DNA of 64,000 bases, from contig NZ_BONF01000042.1 of NCBI RefSeq assembly GCF_016862575.1, positions 1 through 64,000 of the forward strand, given 5' to 3'. The notes under the pieces were generated by a model, which saw nothing but the letters and a program-made list of their open reading frames with translations, did not search any database and was not told where the DNA came from. Made by a program: the position numbers and the translations under genes. The stretch comes from Catellatospora bangladeshensis. GTDB lineage: Bacteria; Actinomycetota; Actinomycetes; Mycobacteriales; Micromonosporaceae. Below are positions 59,782 to 64,000 of this stretch, piece after piece (the first letter of the stretch is position 1; every line of letters begins with the position of its first letter).

Positions 59782-61140
59782 TCAGAGGCGGTCCGGCGGC
59801 GTGTTGCCCGCCGCAGCGATCGCCCGTGCCATGGGCACCCTCAGCAGCAGCACGAACCCGATGCCGAAGAACACGATCAGCGAGATGATCGCGACCCGGT
59901 AGCTGCCGGTCAGGTCGTAGGCCAGGCCGAACAGCAGCGGCCCGAACCAGCTGGTGCCCTTGTCCGAGATCTCGTAGAGGCCGAAGTACTCGCCCTCCTT
60001 GCCCTTCGGGATGAGCTGGCTGAACAGCGAGCGGCTCAGCGCCTGGCTGCCGCCGAGCACCAGGCCGATCGCGCCGCCGAGCACCACGAACGGCACCGCG
60101 TCGCCATACGGCAGGAAGTAAGCCGCGACCAGGATGAACGTCCAGCCGACGAGGCTGCCCAGCACGGTGCGCCACGCGCCGTACTTCTTGGCCAGGCGGC
60201 CCAGCAGCATCGCGCCCGCGAACGCCAGGAACTGCACCATGAGGATGGTCGGCATGAGCACGGTGTTGTCGAAGCCGAGCTGCTCGGAGCCGTAGGTGCC
60301 GGCCATCGCGATGACGGTCTGGATGCCGTCGTTGTAGATCAGGAACGCGATCAGGAACGACAGCGTCAGCGGGTACGCCTTCAGCCCCTTGAGCGTGTGC
60401 CCGAGCTGCTTGAACCCGTCGATGAGCACCGAGCCGCGCGCCTCGCCCGCCAGCGGGGGCCGGTTGCGCAGCCACAGCAGCGGGAACGTCGTGAACAGCG
60501 CCCACCACACACCGGCCGAGACCAGCGACCAGCGGGCGATGTCGCCCTGGTTCTCCTCGCCGCCGATCAGCACCACGATGACGTTGAGCAGCAGCAGCAG
60601 GCCGCCGCCGAGGTAGCCGGCGGCCCAGCCGCGGCTGGACACCCCGTCGCGCTCGTTCTCGTCGGCGATCTGCGGCAGGAACGAGTTGTAGACGACGACG
60701 CTCGCGCCGAACGACAGGTTCGCCACCAGGAACAGCGCGGCGCCCAGCGCGTACCGCTCGCCGGTGAGGAAGACCAGGCCGCAGGTGGCGGCGGCGCCGA
60801 TGTAAGCGAACAGGGCGAGCCAGAACTTCTTCTTCGCGGCCCGGTCGGCGATCGCGCCGACCACCGGCAGCAGCAGCACCTGCAGCGCCACCGACAGCGA
60901 GGTGGTGTACGCGAACAGCGCCCCGGCCTTGAACGACAGCCCGAGCAGGTGCACGTCGCCCGCCGCGTCCGCGCCGTTCTCGGCGATCGCGGTCAGGTAC
61001 GGCCCGAGGAAGGCCGTGACGACGGTGGTGGAGAAGGCGGAGTTGGCCCAGTCGTAGAAGTACCAGCCGACACGCTCGCGTTTGGTGCTCGCGCCGTAAC
61101 TCTCTTCGGGGGTGGGGGGTGCGCTGGTGTCAGCGGTCAT
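59782..61140 (-). CDS. MFS transporter, UMF1/Atg22-like
   Basis: A 452-residue transporter with about twelve membrane helices. The N-terminal GWYFYDWANSAFSTTVVTAF motif is diagnostic of the UMF1/Atg22-like MFS branch. LLPVVGAIADRAAKKKFWLA is the loop 2-3 MFS motif A region, and GPLLFGLAYDLTGSYRVAII lies toward the end. Atg22-like proteins export amino acids from fungal vacuoles; bacterial substrates are unknown. It overlaps the upstream GDPD gene by 4 bp. Confidence 0.88.
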   Translation of the reverse strand: MTADTSAPPTPEESYGASTKRERVGWYFYDWANSAFSTTVVTAFLGPYLTAIAENGADAAGDVHLLGLSFKAGALFAYTTSLSVALQVLLLPVVGAIADRAAKKKFWLALFAYIGAAATCGLVFLTGERYALGAALFLVANLSFGASVVVYNSFLPQIADENERDGVSSRGWAAGYLGGGLLLLLNVIVVLIGGEENQGDIARWSLVSAGVWWALFTTFPLLWLRNRPPLAGEARGSVLIDGFKQLGHTLKGLKAYPLTLSFLIAFLIYNDGIQTVIAMAGTYGSEQLGFDNTVLMPTILMVQFLAFAGAMLLGRLAKKYGAWRTVLGSLVGWTFILVAAYFLPYGDAVPFVVLGGAIGLVLGGSQALSRSLFSQLIPKGKEGEYFGLYEISDKGTSWFGPLLFGLAYDLTGSYRVAIISLIVFFGIGFVLLLRVPMARAIAAAGNTPPDRL

Positions 61141-61919
61141 TCGCGGTCCTTCCAGAGGCCACGGTGTGTGAAAACTTCCCGTAACACGTCGATGCGATCG
61201 GTCATGATGCCATCCACACCGAGATCAAGTAAGCCCTCCATCACGGCAGGATCGTCGACCGTCCACACATGGACCTGCAGCCCCAGCGCGTGCGCGTGGG
61301 CGACGAAGCGCCGGTCCACCACCCGCACCCGCCCGAACATGATCGGGACCTGCGCCGCGACCGCCGACGGGGGCAGCGCGATCCGCCGCCGCACCCGCGA
61401 GGCCAGCCACAGCCGGGCCGTCTCCCGCTGCGCCAGCGACGTCGCATAAGCCGGTCCGGCGAGCTGCCGCAGCCGCCGCAGCCGCGGGTCGGAGAACGAG
61501 GCCAGCAGCACCTGGTCCGGGGTGGCGCGCTCGTGCACGACGGCGATGGTCGGCTCGACGGCCGCGTCGGCCTTGACGTCGATGTTGAAGCGGACCTCCG
61601 GCCAGGCGTCGAGCACCTCGTCCAGCCGGGGCACGGCCGCCGCCCCGCCCACCCGCACGCTCTTCAGGTCCGCCCAGGTCATCGTGGCGACCGCGTGCGG
61701 ATCCCCGGCGACCCGGCCCAGGGTCGCGTCGTGCAGGACGACCGCCACGCCGTCGCGGGTGGCGTGCACGTCGGTCTCGACGTAGCGGTAGCCCGCCCGC
61801 ACCGCGCGGTCGAAGGCGCCGGCGGTGTTCTCGTCACCGGCGGCGGCGCCACCCCTGTGGGCGAAGGCGAGCGGGGGCGCGGCGAGATACGGATGGGGTG
61901 GACCCTGCGGCGTCTCCAT
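61137..61919 (-). CDS. Glycerophosphodiester phosphodiesterase
   Basis: A 260-residue GDPD-family TIM barrel. HRGG at 21-24, Glu30-Asn31, ETD at 48-50 and His63-Asp64 (VVLHD) give the catalytic and metal set, and FNIDVKAD carries a further Glu/Asp-type ligand. The C-terminal LGVDGIMTDRIDVLREVF is the closing family signature. ATG 61919 gives the usual cytosolic N-terminus; a longer start adds 21 residues with no signal peptide. It hydrolyses glycerophosphodiesters to glycerol-3-phosphate and an alcohol. Co-transcribed with the MFS gene. Confidence 0.9.
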   Translation of the reverse strand: METPQGPPHPYLAAPPLAFAHRGGAAAGDENTAGAFDRAVRAGYRYVETDVHATRDGVAVVLHDATLGRVAGDPHAVATMTWADLKSVRVGGAAAVPRLDEVLDAWPEVRFNIDVKADAAVEPTIAVVHERATPDQVLLASFSDPRLRRLRQLAGPAYATSLAQRETARLWLASRVRRRIALPPSAVAAQVPIMFGRVRVVDRRFVAHAHALGLQVHVWTVDDPAVMEGLLDLGVDGIMTDRIDVLREVFTHRGLWKDRE

Positions 61920-62069
61920 CTGCGAAAGCTTGCCACCCGGGGGTGCGTCCGCGTTGCCCCCATACTGACCGCTCGCCAACAACGGGCGACATCGGTGAGA
62001 ATGTCCGCACCACCGCGTCGAAACGAATCGATCTTTCCGAGAGACATTGTGCCGTGAAGGGGTGCTCAG

Positions 62070-62297
62070 GTGGCCGAGGACGACCCTGTGGACTGGCTCC
62101 GCCGGCTGTCTCCGGTGCAGCGTGCGCTGCTGGACCGGCTGGCCGACGGCGCGACGATAGCCGCGGCTGCCGCCGCGGAGTACCTGTCGCTGCGCACGGC
62201 CAACCGCCGCATCGCCGACCTGCGCCAGGAGCTGGGGCTGGCCACCACCCGCGAGCTGGTCGCCGCCTACCGCTCGCGCCGCGTGCCGCCGCCCTGA
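62070..62297 (+). CDS. Small LuxR-type HTH protein
   Basis: A 75-residue protein consisting almost only of a GerE/LuxR-like helix-turn-helix (LSPVQRALLDRLADGATIAA, AEYLSLRTANRRIADLRQEL, LATTRELVAAY). It begins at GTG 62070. No receiver or ligand domain is present, so it is a stand-alone DNA-binding unit, or an antagonist. The target is unknown. Confidence 0.72.
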   Translation: MAEDDPVDWLRRLSPVQRALLDRLADGATIAAAAAAEYLSLRTANRRIADLRQELGLATTRELVAAYRSRRVPPP

Positions 62298-62306
62298 CGC
62301 GGCCGG

Positions 62307-63077
62307 TCAGCGGGGGCTGCGCACGCGCGCGCGGCGGGTCTCGGCGGGCCGGGTCGGGTCGGTGCAGCGGGGCAGGCCGGGCTCGTCGGCGCGCAGCGGG
62401 ACGAGCTCCGCGTCGATCGCGTCGATGATGCGGTCGGCGATGCGCTGCGCCGCGCCCGGCCGCTCAGGATCGACGCCGGACAGGTCGACGGGCGCGCCGA
62501 CGTGCACCCGGACCCTCGGGCGAAGGCGCAGGTTCCGCCAGACCACCGGCCACATGCCGGTGGGCGCGGCGTACGGCAGGACCTCGTGGCTGCCCCAGAT
62601 CGCGATCGGGACGACCGGGGCGCCGGTGGCCAGCACGAGCCTGCCCACCCCGGTGCGGCCGCGCTCGGGCCACATCGCCGGGTCGAGGCCGATCCGCCCC
62701 TCCGGGTAGATCATCAGCAGCGAGCCCTCGGCCAGCGCGGTGACGCTGTCGGTGACCGCGTTGCCGGCGGTGGGCTCACCGCGGTCCACCTGGATGTGGC
62801 CCTGCCTGCGCATGAGCGGGCCGATCACGGGGGTGCGGAACAGTCCCGCGTTGGCCATGATCCGCGGATGCACGCCCAGCCGCCGGAACGCCGCGGCCGC
62901 CACGATCGGGTCGAACGGGCTGAGATGGTTCGCGGCCAGGATCAGCGGCCCGCCGCGCAGCCGCGCGGGCAGGTCCCCGGTCACCTCCAGACGCGCGAGC
63001 AGCCGCGTCACACCCTCGGCGAGCCACTGCGCGAAGCGCAGCAGCGGGGGCGGGGTCCAGGTCGGTGAGGGGCTCAC
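62307..63077 (-). CDS. 1-acyl-glycerol-3-phosphate acyltransferase-like (PlsC)
   Basis: A 256-residue PlsC-family enzyme. Motif I is NHLSPFDP (HX4D), motif III is MIYPEGRIG and motif IV-like VVPIAIWGS follows. It transfers acyl groups to lysophosphatidate or related lipids at the membrane. No ATG lies near the expected start; GTG 63077 is chosen, and GTG 63095 is nearly as good. The upstream region is shared with the divergent cydA promoter. Confidence 0.85.
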   Translation of the reverse strand: MSPSPTWTPPPLLRFAQWLAEGVTRLLARLEVTGDLPARLRGGPLILAANHLSPFDPIVAAAAFRRLGVHPRIMANAGLFRTPVIGPLMRRQGHIQVDRGEPTAGNAVTDSVTALAEGSLLMIYPEGRIGLDPAMWPERGRTGVGRLVLATGAPVVPIAIWGSHEVLPYAAPTGMWPVVWRNLRLRPRVRVHVGAPVDLSGVDPERPGAAQRIADRIIDAIDAELVPLRADEPGLPRCTDPTRPAETRRARVRSPR

Positions 63078-63186
63078 GGTCGAAGATCCTGCCACGAGGT
63101 CGCCCAACTCCCCTACCACAGGCCCGTGACCTGCGTATGGTCGCCAAAAGGGGGATCGATACACGCGCGTGTGGGGAGCGCTGGGC

Positions 63187-64000
63187 ATGGACGCGACGGA
63201 GCTGGCCCGCTGGCAGTTCGGCATCACGACCGTCTACCACTTCCTGTTCGTGCCGATCACCATCGGGCTGTCGTTCCTGGTCGCCGGGATGCAGACGGCC
63301 TGGATGCGGACCGGCGACGACAAGTGGCTGAAGCTGACGAAGTTCTACGGCAAGCTGTTTTTGATCAACTTCGCGATGGGGGTCGTCACCGGCATCGTGC
63401 AGGAGTTCCAGTTCGGCATGAACTGGAGCGTGTACTCGCGCTTCGTCGGCGACATCTTCGGCGCGCCGCTGGCCATGGAGGCGCTGCTGGCGTTCTTCCT
63501 GGAGTCGACCTTCCTCGGCCTGTGGATCTTCGGCTGGGAGCGGCTGCCCAAGAAGATCCACCTGGCCTGCATCTGGATCGTGGCGATCGGCACCGTGCTC
63601 AGTGCCGCGTTCATCCTCGCCGCGAACTCCTGGATGCAGCACCCGGTCGGTTACAAGATCAATCCGGAGCGGGGGCGGGCCGAACTCACCGACTTCATGG
63701 CCGTGCTGACCAACAAGGTCGCCCTGATCACCATCCCGCACACGATCGCCGGGGCGTTCATGACCGCGGGCGCACTGGTCGCCGCCGTGGCCATGTGGCA
63801 CCTGGTGCGCCGTCCCGGCAAGGACACCGCGGCGTTCCGGGGCGCGGTGAAGCTCGGGTCCTGGACCACGCTGATCTCCATGGCCGCCCTGCTGGTCACC
63901 GGTGACATCCAGGGCAAGATCATGACCGAGGTGCAGCCGATGAAGATGGCCGCCGCCGAGGCGCTCTACCAGACCGAGCAGCCCGCGCCGTTCTCCCTGT
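63187..64000 (+). CDS. cydA: Cytochrome bd ubiquinol oxidase subunit I (partial)
   Basis: The first 271 residues of CydA; the gene continues past the window. Haem ligand His18 is in VYHFLFVP. Glu98 and Glu106 (MEALLAFFLESTFLG) belong to the proton/haem pocket. His in TIPHTIAGAFMTAG corresponds to the haem b595/b558 region. The N-terminal GVVTGIVQEFQFGMNW is diagnostic. It catalyses quinol oxidation with oxygen reduction at low oxygen. ATG 63187 follows GGGGAG at about 8 nt. It is divergent from the PlsC-like gene. Confidence 0.95.
   Translation, partial: MDATELARWQFGITTVYHFLFVPITIGLSFLVAGMQTAWMRTGDDKWLKLTKFYGKLFLINFAMGVVTGIVQEFQFGMNWSVYSRFVGDIFGAPLAMEALLAFFLESTFLGLWIFGWERLPKKIHLACIWIVAIGTVLSAAFILAANSWMQHPVGYKINPERGRAELTDFMAVLTNKVALITIPHTIAGAFMTAGALVAAVAMWHLVRRPGKDTAAFRGAVKLGSWTTLISMAALLVTGDIQGKIMTEVQPMKMAAAEALYQTEQPAPFSL

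Noticed and set aside
1-64000. tRNA, rRNA or CRISPR arrays
   Set aside because: No cloverleaf T-loop motifs, rRNA signatures or regularly spaced repeats were recognised by eye; short RNA genes could still be missed without a covariance search.

Overview
The window is very GC-rich, with third-codon-position GC bias, many GTG starts, 4-bp start/stop overlaps, a SARP/AfsR-type regulator, streptogrisin- and snapalysin-type secreted proteases, an F420/LLM-type oxidoreductase and CebR-like operator logic. These point to a filamentous soil actinomycete, most likely in or near Micromonosporaceae (inference; there is no rRNA or marker gene here). Most genes look chromosomal and accessory. Only cydA and the type II thymidine kinase are broadly conserved housekeeping genes.

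Layout. 0-8 kb: end of an unknown gene, a coupled run (snapalysin, PAP2 enzyme, HEAT-like protein), a small secreted Cys-containing protein, a 1039-aa SARP/NB-ARC/TPR regulator and a winged-helix regulator. 8-16.1 kb: one 2632-aa secreted RHS/YD-repeat giant with two interleaved FG-GAP blocks and a hydrophobic C-terminal region. 16.3-16.65 kb: scar with the end of an IS5-like transposase and a gene fragment.

16.6-31.5 kb is the most interesting region, a divergent catabolic locus. On the minus strand lie an XRE-cupin regulator, a DapA-fold lyase, and a three-part D-amino-acid/hydroxyproline-dehydrogenase-like flavoenzyme (FAD oxidase + [2Fe-2S] protein + FAD/BFD protein). On the plus strand is one tightly overlapping ten-gene operon: oligopeptide ABC importer (5 genes), binuclear amidohydrolase, DUF885 metallohydrolase, NTF2-like protein, TIGR04076-like protein and LLM flavin oxidoreductase. 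I read this as import of an amide/peptide-like compound, hydrolysis, oxidation of the released imino/amino acid, and lyase cleavage. The substrate is inferred, not shown. A perfect 40-bp palindrome closes the operon.

31.7-45.8 kb: secreted peptidoglycan-binding protein, a coupled lipoprotein/helical protein/M48 membrane protease set, an AlkZ-like protein, membrane proteins, an ArsR-SRPBCC pair with a clear operator, a beta-propeller + beta/gamma-crystallin-like secreted pair, and a two-component system divergent from an ABC-2-like membrane protein. 45.8-48.4 kb: a toxin-antitoxin-like pair whose toxin C-terminus is written by the end of an IS200/IS605 element carrying intact tnpB and decayed tnpA, then an orphan Imm33-like immunity gene. 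48.5-64 kb: membrane sensor-like protein, hydrolases, ECF sigma/anti-sigma-like pair, acyltransferase-like protein, serine protease-ricin lectin under a LacI-type operator, hemerythrin-like protein, thymidine kinase, MFS/GDPD pair, small HTH protein, PlsC and the start of cydA. Convergent gene pairs are repeatedly separated by strong GC-rich hairpins.
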